Shown one piece after another: positions 46,304 through 54,231 of a stretch of DNA of 64,000 nucleotides (positions within the stretch are counted from its first letter, which is position 1; every line of letters starts with the position of its first letter). The DNA is from Pirellulaceae bacterium. GTDB taxonomy: Bacteria > Planctomycetota > Planctomycetia > Pirellulales > Pirellulaceae. A program made the position numbers and the translations under genes. The notes below the pieces were generated by a model that saw only the letters and a program-made list of their open reading frames with translations, made no database searches and was not told the origin of the DNA. The stretch is from positions 164,001 to 228,000 of the forward strand of contig JAGYIQ010000008.1 in the NCBI GenBank assembly GCA_018402565.1. The letters run 5' to 3'.

Positions 46304-46888
46304 ATGTCAGAGACAAACGATGAGAATCAGTGGGCCCCGCAATGGGGCGAATCGTCCGTACCGGAGGGTGCGGGGCCCGCGGCGGATGCCACGGGGCACA
46401 GTGCCAACGGCGGAGCCACTGGTGGTGGGGCCGACGCCGTTTCATTGGAGGAGCAACTGCGAAACGAGATTCGCCAATTGAATGATCGCTGGCTGCGGAG
46501 CGAGGCGGAGATGGACAATCTCCGTCGTAGGACTCGGCGAGAATTGGAAGAAAATGCTAAATTCGCCAATCAGCGGCTGTTGGTGGATCTGATGGAAGTG
46601 GTGGATAATTTGCAACGGGCTTTGGGCGCGGCGAATCAAACGGCCGAGGGCTCCTTGGTGGCGGGTGTGCAAATGGTGGCTGTCCAGTTTGAGGACGTGT
46701 TGAAACGCCATGGCTGTGAGCGGGTCCCGACGGTCGGGCAGACATTTGACCCGAACGTGCATGAGGCGATTCAGATGGTGGCTTGTGAATCTCCGGCGGG
46801 TTCGATTGTGCAGGAGGTTCGCAGCGGCTATCGCTTGCACGATCGGCTGATCCGGCCGGCCCAGGTGGTCGTGGCCGCGGGTGGGTAA
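46304..46888 (+). CDS. grpE: Nucleotide exchange factor GrpE
   Basis: ATG 46304 follows AAGGAAAG, giving 194 aa. GrpE is the dimeric exchange factor for DnaK. The N-terminal ~60 residues are disordered and Gly/Ala-rich. They are followed by a long coiled-coil helix (LRNEIRQLNDRWLRSEAE) and the conserved RRRTRRELEENAKFA and LLVDLMEVVDNLQRAL. The C-terminal beta domain ends with the typical VRSGYRLHDRLIRPAQVVVA. It follows dnaJ and precedes an FmdB zinc ribbon gene by 40 bp, all co-directional. Confidence 0.95.
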   Translation: MSETNDENQWAPQWGESSVPEGAGPAADATGHSANGGATGGGADAVSLEEQLRNEIRQLNDRWLRSEAEMDNLRRRTRRELEENAKFANQRLLVDLMEVVDNLQRALGAANQTAEGSLVAGVQMVAVQFEDVLKRHGCERVPTVGQTFDPNVHEAIQMVACESPAGSIVQEVRSGYRLHDRLIRPAQVVVAAGG

Positions 46889-46928
46889 ACACGAGTGACA
46901 CTGAGTGTAGGGAGAAAGAGGACAAACG

Positions 46929-47330
46929 ATGCCGACTTATGATTACGTCTGCGATGCGTGTGACCATCGGTTTGAGGAATTTCAAAACATTACGGCCCCG
47001 GTGTTGACGAAGTGTCCGGCTTGCAAAAAGAAGAAGCTGAGGCGGTTGTTTGGCACAGGGGCGGCGATCGTGTTCAAGGGCAGCGGGTTCTACCAGACCG
47101 ACTATCGCAGCGAGGGCTACAAGAAGGCCCAGGCGGCGGATGGGACGGGCGGTGGTGGAGAGAGCAATAAGTCCGCGGGGGGGGCGAGCGGTTCGGGCAG
47201 TGAAAAATCCGCTGGCAAGTCAGCCGGGTCGGGCCAGGGTACGGGTTCGGCAGCGTCGTCCACCGCGACACCGGCGTCGGGGGGGGGAAAGTCCGCTGGG
47301 AAGTCGTCGGGCAAGTCCGACAAACCGTAG
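46929..47330 (+). CDS. FmdB-family zinc ribbon protein with low-complexity tail
   Basis: The 133-aa protein begins with the FmdB/CxxC regulatory domain: MPTYDYVCDAC, then HRFEEFQ, TKCPAC and LRRLFGTGAAIVFKGSGFYQTDYR. The zinc ligands are C8, C11, C29 and C32. The last ~65 residues are a Gly/Ser/Ala/Lys-rich disordered tail (SGSGSEKSAGKSAGSG type). The family was named from a putative regulator of formamidase/methanol genes, but the role is unproven. GAGG sits 8 nt before the ATG. The gene fits in the operon-like run after grpE. Confidence 0.9.
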   Translation: MPTYDYVCDACDHRFEEFQNITAPVLTKCPACKKKKLRRLFGTGAAIVFKGSGFYQTDYRSEGYKKAQAADGTGGGGESNKSAGGASGSGSEKSAGKSAGSGQGTGSAASSTATPASGGGKSAGKSSGKSDKP

Positions 47331-47447
47331 GATCATTTCGTTGGGGGACTGCCCCGCGACGTCCGGCAACGGATCGATTACGCTGGTGGGCGACGGGGTG
47401 GCTGTGTTTTTTGAGTTCTGGGTCGACGCAAGCGTAGGCGAGTCGCA

Positions 47448-47669
47448 GTGACGGTGAACGAACTGAATCCGGGGAGCCGACCCCCGCACAAGTGTTCTTA
47501 CTGTGGTGAGGCGTTTTGGATGGTGGAGCCTCAATGGCTGCCGTTCTGTTCACGTCGCTGCCAGGAGTTGGATTTGTCGAATTGGTTGACCGAGTCGTAT
47601 GGCTTGCCTTACGAGGGCGACGAGTCGGATCCGCGGCGTGAGCAGGAATCGACGGAGGACGAGGATTGA
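47448..47669 (+). CDS. yacG: YacG-like zinc-finger protein (DNA gyrase inhibitor family)
   Basis: The 73-aa protein has the YacG arrangement C16-x2-C19-x14-C34-x3-C38 in the context KCSYCGEAFW, FCSRRCQELDLSNWL, followed by an acidic tail (EQESTEDED). In E. coli YacG binds zinc and inhibits GyrB. The start is GTG 47448 (MTVNELNPGS), with GTG 47454 as an alternative; the RBS is weak. The stop overlaps the ATG of the next gene by one base (TGATG), implying translational coupling. The preceding 117 bp show nothing notable. Confidence 0.85.
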   Translation: MTVNELNPGSRPPHKCSYCGEAFWMVEPQWLPFCSRRCQELDLSNWLTESYGLPYEGDESDPRREQESTEDED

Positions 47670-48823
47670 TGGAGCCGAACAGTGTGGGCGACGCAAATCC
47701 GTCGGGTACGGCGTTTGCCGCTCCGTGGGACGTATCCTACGAGCTGCACTTGGTGGGTAGCCGGCTATTGGCGGGAATTTGTGCCAGTCTCCATCCGCTG
47801 AACCTCGTGGTGGCGATGCTCGCCTTGTCGTTGGTCGGCGGTGCGGCCTGGGTCTTGATGGATGAGACGGCGGGTGCCGATGGGCCGTTTCTGATCGTCG
47901 CAGGTGAGGCGATCGGTGCTCCTCGGATGTTTTGGGCCGGTGGTGGGGACTTTTGGGAGCAGACTCCATACGCGGCCGCGCGCTGGCACATGCAGCCTTG
48001 GTGGCGTTTATCGGCCGCTAGAGGTGGCGACTTTTGGTTGCAGTTGCTGGTTTGTGGCTGGGGCCTGGTGGTCTGGAGTTGGGCGGCGACGGCCATCTGC
48101 CGTAGCACAGCGCTGCGGATGCTGGGGGTTGATTTTCATTGGTCGGATGTGTTCCATTTTACCAATCGCCATTTTTGGGACGCTTTGTTTAGCATTTTGA
48201 TTCCGCTGGTGGCGGTGGTGGTTTTGTCGCTACCGTTGGTGTTTGTTGGGTGGTTGTTGGCAGGGGACGTGTTGTCGGTCTTGGGTAGTTTAGTCGCAGT
48301 GAGCTTGAGTTGGGTGGGTTTACTCACGGGGTTGTTGCTCTTGGGTTTGAGTCTGTCGTGGCCGCTGATGTTTTCGGCCTTGGCGGTGGAGGGACGCGAT
48401 TCGTTCGAGTCCATCAGTCGGGCTTATGCCTACTTGTTGCAGCGACCGGTCACATTATTGGGCTTGGCGTTGGCTGGATTGATCTTGGGTGGTATGGTCA
48501 ATTATTTGATTGAATGGTTTTTTTATTTATCGGCTGCCAGCTACGAGTGGGGGTTGGCTTGGGGGGCCAATGCACTGAATTCGGAGCGGCTGACGACCGT
48601 TGTGCAACCGCAAGAGTCTGACGCTCCGATCCTGCATGTCTGGACCGGCCCGTGGCTGCGGGCCTTGTTTGTCGGCTTTGGATTGCTGAATTTGGCAGCA
48701 CAGCAGTTGGTGTTCTGGGGCTTGGCGGTGGCGATTTATTTGCTCATGCGCCGGTCCCTCGATCAAACGCCGCTGGATGAAATTTACCAACCGGGACAAG
48801 CGACGCTCAAGCCGTTGGTTTGA
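47669..48823 (+). CDS. Polytopic membrane protein, function unknown
   Basis: The 384-aa integral membrane protein starts at ATG 47669 within the TGA of yacG. About six transmembrane segments are visible: LNLVVAMLALSLVGGAAWVL, WLQLLVCGWGLVVWSWAA, ILIPLVAVVVLSLPLVF, a long LGSLVAVSLSWVGLLTG pair, LGLALAGLILGGMVNYLI, and one near the C-terminus (LRALFVGFGLLNLAAQQ). A soluble loop of ~60 residues rich in Trp and Gly follows the first segment. I do not recognise a named family; it resembles conserved planctomycete membrane proteins of unknown role. It lies 33 bp before the ABC ATPase gene and may form part of the transporter operon. Confidence 0.75.
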   Translation: MEPNSVGDANPSGTAFAAPWDVSYELHLVGSRLLAGICASLHPLNLVVAMLALSLVGGAAWVLMDETAGADGPFLIVAGEAIGAPRMFWAGGGDFWEQTPYAAARWHMQPWWRLSAARGGDFWLQLLVCGWGLVVWSWAATAICRSTALRMLGVDFHWSDVFHFTNRHFWDALFSILIPLVAVVVLSLPLVFVGWLLAGDVLSVLGSLVAVSLSWVGLLTGLLLLGLSLSWPLMFSALAVEGRDSFESISRAYAYLLQRPVTLLGLALAGLILGGMVNYLIEWFFYLSAASYEWGLAWGANALNSERLTTVVQPQESDAPILHVWTGPWLRALFVGFGLLNLAAQQLVFWGLAVAIYLLMRRSLDQTPLDEIYQPGQATLKPLV

Positions 48824-48856
48824 TGGGGTCTGTCGCCGGTCGGAGGAGTTGATGGG

Positions 48857-49675
48857 ATGGTGAGTGACAGTCCGAAGACGGAGCCCGATGCCAATCCGAG
48901 TCCGCCGCTGCCTCATTGGCCGTTGCGGGTGTGGGATCTGACGGTCGCTTATCAACAGACGCCCGTGTTGTGGGATGTGGCGTTTGACGTTCCGCCGGCG
49001 TCGTTGGTGGCGGTTGTGGGCCCCAATGGAGCGGGCAAGAGCACCTTGCTCAAGGCCATCATGGATCTGACCCCACGCACGAGCGGCGAGATTCAGGTGT
49101 TTGGCCAACCGTTTTCTCGTCAGCGGCGGCGGGTGGGGTACGTGCCGCAGCGAGAAAGTGTCGATTGGGACTTTCCGGTCAGTGTGTTGGATGTGGTCTT
49201 GATGGGACTGTACCGCGAGATTGGCTGGTGTTGGCCGATACGCAAACACCATCAGGCTCGGGCTTTGGAGGCATTGAATCAGGTCGGGATCGCCGATTTG
49301 GCGCATCGTCAGATCAGTCATTTGTCGGGTGGCCAGCAGCAACGGACGTTTTTGGCTCGGGCGTTGGTCCAGCAAGCCGACCTGTACTTGATGGATGAGC
49401 CGTTTGCGGCGGTGGATGCCGCGACCGAGTCGGCGATCGTCCAGCAGTTGGGTCAAATGAAGCAGGCGGGCAAGACGTGTGTGGTGATTCACCATGACCT
49501 GCAGACGGTTCCTGAGTACTTCGATCACGTGTTGTTGTTGAACATGCGTGTCGTGGCCAGCGGCCCGGTGGCGCAGGTCTTCACCTCGGAGAACTTGCAA
49601 AAGACGTACGGGGGTCGGTTGACCTTGTTGGAAGAGGTGACCACGGCCCTGCGGCGGCGGGAGAAGACGCTGTGA
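48857..49675 (+). CDS. Metal (Mn/Zn/Fe-type) ABC transporter ATP-binding protein
   Basis: The 272-aa ATPase of an ABC-3 type importer has Walker A GPNGAGKST at 55-63, signature LSGGQQQR (about 156), Walker B DLYLMDEP (about 176) and the switch His in VVIHHDL. The segment VPQRESVDWDFPVSVLDVV is typical of the zinc/manganese/iron chelate family (ZnuC, MntB, SitB). CGGAGGAG lies 8 nt before ATG 48857. The last codons overlap the GTG start of the first permease by 4 bp (GTGA). No substrate-binding lipoprotein gene is adjacent. Confidence 0.93.
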   Translation: MVSDSPKTEPDANPSPPLPHWPLRVWDLTVAYQQTPVLWDVAFDVPPASLVAVVGPNGAGKSTLLKAIMDLTPRTSGEIQVFGQPFSRQRRRVGYVPQRESVDWDFPVSVLDVVLMGLYREIGWCWPIRKHHQARALEALNQVGIADLAHRQISHLSGGQQQRTFLARALVQQADLYLMDEPFAAVDAATESAIVQQLGQMKQAGKTCVVIHHDLQTVPEYFDHVLLLNMRVVASGPVAQVFTSENLQKTYGGRLTLLEEVTTALRRREKTL

Positions 49676-51069
49676 GTCTTGATTGTGGGTGGGCGATTCA
49701 GGGTTTGGCGGAACTGGGGCCAGTGGCCGAGATCTCTGGTGCGTTGTGGCGTCTGTTGACCCTGGCGGATTACAACACGCGAGTTGTGATTTTGGGTACG
49801 GCCTTGTTGGGTTGTGCGGCGGGAGTTGTCGGTAGCTTCACTTTGCTGCGGAAGCGGGCTTTGGTGGGAGACGCGATCAGTCACGCCATGCTGCCGGGGC
49901 TGGGTTTGGCGTATCTCCTGGCCCTCGCCATGGGGATTGAAGAACGCTCTTGGAGTTGGCTGTTGTTAGGAGCCACCGCCAGTAGTCTGGTGGGTACGGC
50001 GGCCATCTTGGGGATGCGACGCTGGCTGCGCATCAGCGAGGACGCGGCGTTTGGGATTGTCTTGAGCACTTTTTTTGGGGCGGGCGTCGCGTTGTTGGGT
50101 GTCATCCAGAGTCTTCCCTCGGGGCATGCCGCGGGGTTAGAAGGCTTGCTCTACGGTCAAGCGGCTTCGCTGACTTGGAGCGACATGGGGTTGATCGCGG
50201 GCGCGGCCGCGGCGGCATTGGTTGTCAGTCTGTTGTTGTTCAAAGAGCTGACCTTGCTGTGTTTCGATCAGCAGTACTTGTCGACCCAGGGTTATTCGCT
50301 CAGTGGGTTGGATGGAATATTGATGGCCCTGGTCGTGATGATTGCGATTACGGGGATGCAGGCGGTGGGCTTGATCTTGGTGATTGCCCTGTTGATAGTC
50401 CCGGCGGCGGCCGCTCGTTTTTGGACCCAACAGATCCAACGTCAGGTTATCATCGCTGCCGGATTGGGGGCTGCCGGATGTTTTGGTGGCAGTGTTATCA
50501 GTGCCTTGGTCCCAGACCTGCCGGCGGGCGCCGTGATCATTCTGGTCTGCACCGGTCTGTTTCTGCTCAGCGCGACGTTTGGCTATCGACAGGGGGTGTT
50601 GTGGCGTCTGTGGCGACGGCAGGATTGGCAGCAGGCCTTAGCGCGGCAGCATTTGCTCCGTGGTATCTACGAGCGTCTGGAGGTGCGTACGCCGGGTGAG
50701 ATCGCGCGGGCGGGAGCCGAGGCCAGTGTCACGGTCGAGGAGTTGCTGTCATTGCGTTCCTGGAATCGTCGTACGGTCGAGCGGGTCATTGAACGCAGCC
50801 AACGAGCGGGTTTGGTGACGCGTATCGACGGCCGTGTTTGGTTGAGCAAGACGGGTTGGTTGGCGGCGCGGCGCCTGGTGCACCAGCATCGCTTGTGGGA
50901 ACTGTACCTGATCACCCATGCGGATGTGGCGTTGCAGCAAGTCGATCGATTGGCAGATGACATCGAGCATGTGTTGGAGCCAGCCGTGATCGAAGAGCTG
51001 GAGGAAATCCTGCAGCAACGCGGGGCGTTGATTGCCGAGTGTCCCCATCGGTCGCCGGAGTCTGTCTGA
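49672..51069 (+). CDS. Metal ABC transporter permease with C-terminal DtxR/MntR-like domain (1)
   Basis: The GTG start overlaps the ATPase stop. Of the 465 aa, residues ~30-305 form an ABC-3 family permease (GDAISHAMLPGLGLAYLL, LVVMIAITGMQAVGLILV), with about eight membrane segments. Residues ~320-465 are cytoplasmic and match a DtxR/MntR repressor: a winged helix (ERLEVRTPGEIARAG, RSWNRRTVERVIERSQRAGLV) and a dimerisation domain with H406 (HRLWELYL) and D429/E432/H433 (ADDIEHVL). These align with the metal ligands H77, E99, E102 and H103 of MntR. The end ECPHRSPES also resembles the repressors. I infer metal sensing by the transporter itself, or a derived regulatory function. Normal permeases of this family are ~280-300 aa. 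Confidence 0.9.
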   Translation: MSLDCGWAIQGLAELGPVAEISGALWRLLTLADYNTRVVILGTALLGCAAGVVGSFTLLRKRALVGDAISHAMLPGLGLAYLLALAMGIEERSWSWLLLGATASSLVGTAAILGMRRWLRISEDAAFGIVLSTFFGAGVALLGVIQSLPSGHAAGLEGLLYGQAASLTWSDMGLIAGAAAAALVVSLLLFKELTLLCFDQQYLSTQGYSLSGLDGILMALVVMIAITGMQAVGLILVIALLIVPAAAARFWTQQIQRQVIIAAGLGAAGCFGGSVISALVPDLPAGAVIILVCTGLFLLSATFGYRQGVLWRLWRRQDWQQALARQHLLRGIYERLEVRTPGEIARAGAEASVTVEELLSLRSWNRRTVERVIERSQRAGLVTRIDGRVWLSKTGWLAARRLVHQHRLWELYLITHADVALQQVDRLADDIEHVLEPAVIEELEEILQQRGALIAECPHRSPESV

Positions 51070-52412
51070 TGGCCACGATTGTCTGGAACTGGAGCTTCGA
51101 CGGCTGGATGATTGTCCACGCCATCTTGTGTGCATTGTCCTGCTCGTTGGTGGGTAATTTCTTGGTGTTGCGTGGTACCAGTTTATTGGGGGATGCAATC
51201 TCGCATTCGATCCTGCCGGGGTTGGCACTCGCGTTTTGGTTTACCGGTAGTCGCAGTGGACCCGAAATGTTTCTGGCGGCGTTGGCGGCGGCCGTCGTGA
51301 CGGTGTTCTTGATCGAGGGGTTGCGGAACGCCACGCGGATGGATCAGGGGGCAGCGATGGGGGTAGTTTTTACTGCTTTGTTCGCCTTGGGTATCGTCTT
51401 GATTGTGCAAGTCGCCGATCATGTCGATTTGGACCCAAACTGTGTGCTGTACGGTTCCTTGGAGTTGACGCCGTTGGATCGGTGGGACATCGGAGGATGG
51501 TTGATACCTAAAGCAGCGGTGACTTTGGGAGTGACTCTGCTTCTCAATGGCCTGTTCGTCGGGTTGTTTTACAAAGAGCTGCTGTTGACAACGTTTGACT
51601 CGGCCTTTGCGGACTCGGTTGGATTTTCATCCCGTTTGGTGCATTATTTGTTGATGATTTTGGTCGCTTTCACGGCGGTGGCCAGTTTCGAGAGTGTCGG
51701 TAGCGTGTTGGTGATTGCGATGTTGGTCGTCCCGACCTCGGCCGCCTTGTTGATCACGGACCGCTTGGGGGCGGTGATTGGCTGGAGTGCTGGATTGGCG
51801 GCGTTGGCCGCTGGTTTGGGACACGTGAGTGCGGTGGTCGTGCCGACTTGGTGGGGGTACGGCAGTACGCTGACGTCCGGCATGATGGCCGTAGCAGCGG
51901 GCGGACTCTTGTTGCTGTGTGGGTTGTTCGGGCCGCGACGCGGGTTGTTGGTGCGTTGGTGGCAACAGCGATTGTTTGCGGCTCAAGTCGCGGCCGACGA
52001 TGTGCTGGCCTATTTGTTTCGCTTGGGCGAACAGTCCCCGCGGGATCCCGCGACGCTGGCCCAGATCGGGCACGCCTTGCCGTTGTCGTCGCGCTCCCTG
52101 CATCGCGCCGTCAAACGCTTGTGCCGTACCGGTGAGTTGGACGGTGACGAGTCCGGGTATCGTCTGTCCGCCGCCGGTCGGAGACGGGCTCAGGATCTGG
52201 TGCGATCGCATCGCTTGTGGGAGTTGTACTTGGTGGAGCAAGCTCAGATCGCGCCGAGTCGTATTCACGACAAGGCGGAAGCTTGGGAACACGTCACCGA
52301 CCAGACCCTCCGCGCTCGCTTGGATCAGGCCACCTCGGACTCGAAATTGGATCCCCACGGTTCCGCGATCCCGCCCGAGGCCAGCGAGAGGGAGACAGAT
52401 CCACCGCGCTAG
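51069..52412 (+). CDS. Metal ABC transporter permease with C-terminal DtxR/MntR-like domain (2)
   Basis: ATG 51069 overlaps the previous stop by one base (TGATG). The 447 aa comprise an ABC-3 permease (GDAISHSILPGLALAFWF, residues ~10-295) and a C-terminal winged-helix plus dimerisation domain. The latter includes H381 (SHRLWELYLVE) and E404/E407/H408 (KAEAWEHV), matching the MntR ligands; a first-helix Asp pair is also present (AADDVLAYLF). The last ~30 residues are polar. The stop codon TAG is formed by the terminal CTAG of a palindromic repeat element, so the native C-terminus may have been altered by its insertion. With the first permease it presumably forms a heterodimer. Confidence 0.9.
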   Translation: MATIVWNWSFDGWMIVHAILCALSCSLVGNFLVLRGTSLLGDAISHSILPGLALAFWFTGSRSGPEMFLAALAAAVVTVFLIEGLRNATRMDQGAAMGVVFTALFALGIVLIVQVADHVDLDPNCVLYGSLELTPLDRWDIGGWLIPKAAVTLGVTLLLNGLFVGLFYKELLLTTFDSAFADSVGFSSRLVHYLLMILVAFTAVASFESVGSVLVIAMLVVPTSAALLITDRLGAVIGWSAGLAALAAGLGHVSAVVVPTWWGYGSTLTSGMMAVAAGGLLLLCGLFGPRRGLLVRWWQQRLFAAQVAADDVLAYLFRLGEQSPRDPATLAQIGHALPLSSRSLHRAVKRLCRTGELDGDESGYRLSAAGRRRAQDLVRSHRLWELYLVEQAQIAPSRIHDKAEAWEHVTDQTLRARLDQATSDSKLDPHGSAIPPEASERETDPPR

Positions 52413-52553
52413 TGCTTTGTCACAGCCAAGACTTGGCGTGTGGCAAAGGGGGCAGGCGTCAATTGTGCGAAGCACCCGCAGGGCCGTTCCGGCAATTCAC
52501 TTCTGACCCCTTTACCACACCGATCCCAAAATCAAACGGTGGCAAAGCACTAG
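52409..52553. repeat. 145-bp palindromic mobile-type element, copy 2
   Basis: CTAG-bounded element with arms in the same orientation as copy 1 at 6291-6434 (acttggcgtgtggcaaagg left, accgatcccaaa right). Its 37-bp core (52461-52497) is the exact reverse complement of the copy 1 core. Its first CTAG provides the stop codon of the upstream permease. It can fold into a long hairpin and may end the transporter transcript. Confidence 0.85.
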
Positions 52554-52830
52554 TTGTTCCGACATGGCGGGCAGATGGACAGCGATTGTATCGATTAGAC
52601 TGGATTTATCGAATCATTGGAATTTGCCGAGTCGATTGAAGTGGGTCGGTGTTTTTTCTCGGCCCGAGGTCGGCTGGTTGGGATCTGCCACGAATAAAAA
52701 CCTACAGTCTCGCGACGATGCGTCCCATCTCCCGGCGATGACTGGCGGAGGCCAGGCCGCTTCCACACCAACCGTCGTCAGTTTGCGTCCGAAGTGCCGG
52801 GGTTGCTGTATTCTCTCAAGTCGTGACATC
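52554..52830 (+). other. Intergenic region before the Wzz-like gene
   Basis: Nothing definite is seen. The frame of the next gene stays open back to 52564, but the extra 89 residues look non-coding (mixed composition, no RBS), so this is treated as leader. Together with the repeat element it makes a 418-bp gap without a gene. Promoter elements were not confidently recognised. Confidence 0.4.
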
Positions 52831-54204
52831 ATGGTTATTTCGGAAATTCGCGAGCAGTTCCAAGCCTGGCTGGGTGTCTTGCTAAGATTCCGTTGGCTCT
52901 TGTTGGCTTGTCTGTCAGTCTTCGGTCTGGGGGGCTTGTTCCTGGCTCTGATGACGCCCAAAGTCTATCATGCCCATCAGTTGTTCTTGTTGCGAGACGA
53001 TTTGTCGGGCGACAAACTCCAGTCGTTCGAGTGGTTGAAGTCGGCGCAGGAGACCATTCAGGAAGTAGCCAAACATCCCGACGTCTTGCGAGCCGCCTTG
53101 GAGCAGGTGGGGCCTGAATCGGTCGGACTGTTCGGTGTTCCAGCCGGCTATCCCTCGGACGCTGCCCTAGAAGATTTTCGTGAGTCGGTCTGGGTCTCGG
53201 CACCGGGTGGCAACGAGGTGGGCAAGACGGAAGTAATCCGTTTGAATGTCAAGGCTCGGACGCGTCAACGAGCCCTGCAGTTGGTGCAGCAGATCAGTGA
53301 GGGCATGACGCAACAGTTGCGTCTGATTCGTCAAGACAAGGCGACGACCCATGAAGTCGGCAAGCGGACAGCAGTGGAAAGCGCCAAAGAGCGGCTGCAG
53401 CAGATTACCATTGAGCTGATCGAAATGGAGCGGGGGTTGGGCGAGGACTTGATCGAGCTGCGCGCGATGTTGGACGAAAAGGTTTCCTCTGAAAGTGCAC
53501 TGCTCAAGCCGCTGTTGCTGACGTTGGATTCCGAGCTGTTGAAAGAGACCAGTCTGCGTTCGCAGATCCAACAGGACGTGAAGTTTTTTCAGGACGCTCT
53601 GGACGATGTGAGCAGCTTGTTGGGCTTGCCCAATTCGCTCTTGGAGCAATACCAATCGTTGAAGGAACTCAAGACCAGCTTGGTGACCGCGGAAATTCAA
53701 ATGGCCGACATCACCGCACGCTACAAGGCTCCCCATAAACGGTTGACCGAGGCGGAGACGCGCGTGCAGACGTTGGAGAATCAAATTCGTCGCGAGTTGG
53801 GCGTTTCAATTGAAATCGCTCGCGCTCGACTGCTGTTCACCGAAAGCCAAATTGCCTCGTTGACGGCCCAGCGCCAGAATAAACTGGATCAACTGACACG
53901 GTTGGCTGAATTGCGTGCCCCTTATCAAAACTTGGTGGCATCGCAGTTGGTGGCCACCAACCGTCTCAAGCAGGCACAAGACGAGTTGGCTCAGGCCCGC
54001 GCCACCAAGTTGGCTGCGGCCGAGACCGACCTATTGACGCCTTTGGATGAACCGCAAGCCGGTACCCGCAACATGGGCAGCAGTCGCAGCTTGATCGTGG
54101 CCGGGTCAACTTTCTGTGGCATGCTGGTGGGGGTGGGGCTGATGATGTTGTTTGCAGTCCCTGTGCCAACGCCGGCGGCGAACGTGTTGGCCGAGTGGCA
54201 ATAG
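52831..54204 (+). CDS. Wzz/GumC-like coiled-coil membrane protein
   Basis: ATG 52831 (MVISEIREQFQ) gives 457 aa. A first transmembrane segment at ~20-42 (LLLACLSVFGLGGLFLAL), a long periplasmic coiled coil (~130-400, many Leu/Glu/Gln heptads) and a second transmembrane segment near the C-terminus (GSTFCGMLVGVGLMMLF) match polysaccharide co-polymerase topology. Wzz-family proteins set chain length in exopolysaccharide or O-antigen export. No tyrosine kinase domain or Walker motif is attached and no glycosyltransferase genes are nearby, so the link to polysaccharide is inferred from topology alone. The DUF1559 gene is convergent with a 27-bp gap. Confidence 0.65.
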   Translation: MVISEIREQFQAWLGVLLRFRWLLLACLSVFGLGGLFLALMTPKVYHAHQLFLLRDDLSGDKLQSFEWLKSAQETIQEVAKHPDVLRAALEQVGPESVGLFGVPAGYPSDAALEDFRESVWVSAPGGNEVGKTEVIRLNVKARTRQRALQLVQQISEGMTQQLRLIRQDKATTHEVGKRTAVESAKERLQQITIELIEMERGLGEDLIELRAMLDEKVSSESALLKPLLLTLDSELLKETSLRSQIQQDVKFFQDALDDVSSLLGLPNSLLEQYQSLKELKTSLVTAEIQMADITARYKAPHKRLTEAETRVQTLENQIRRELGVSIEIARARLLFTESQIASLTAQRQNKLDQLTRLAELRAPYQNLVASQLVATNRLKQAQDELAQARATKLAAAETDLLTPLDEPQAGTRNMGSSRSLIVAGSTFCGMLVGVGLMMLFAVPVPTPAANVLAEWQ

Positions 54205-54231
54205 GGCGTCGCGTCTTGCGTTTGCTGGCGG

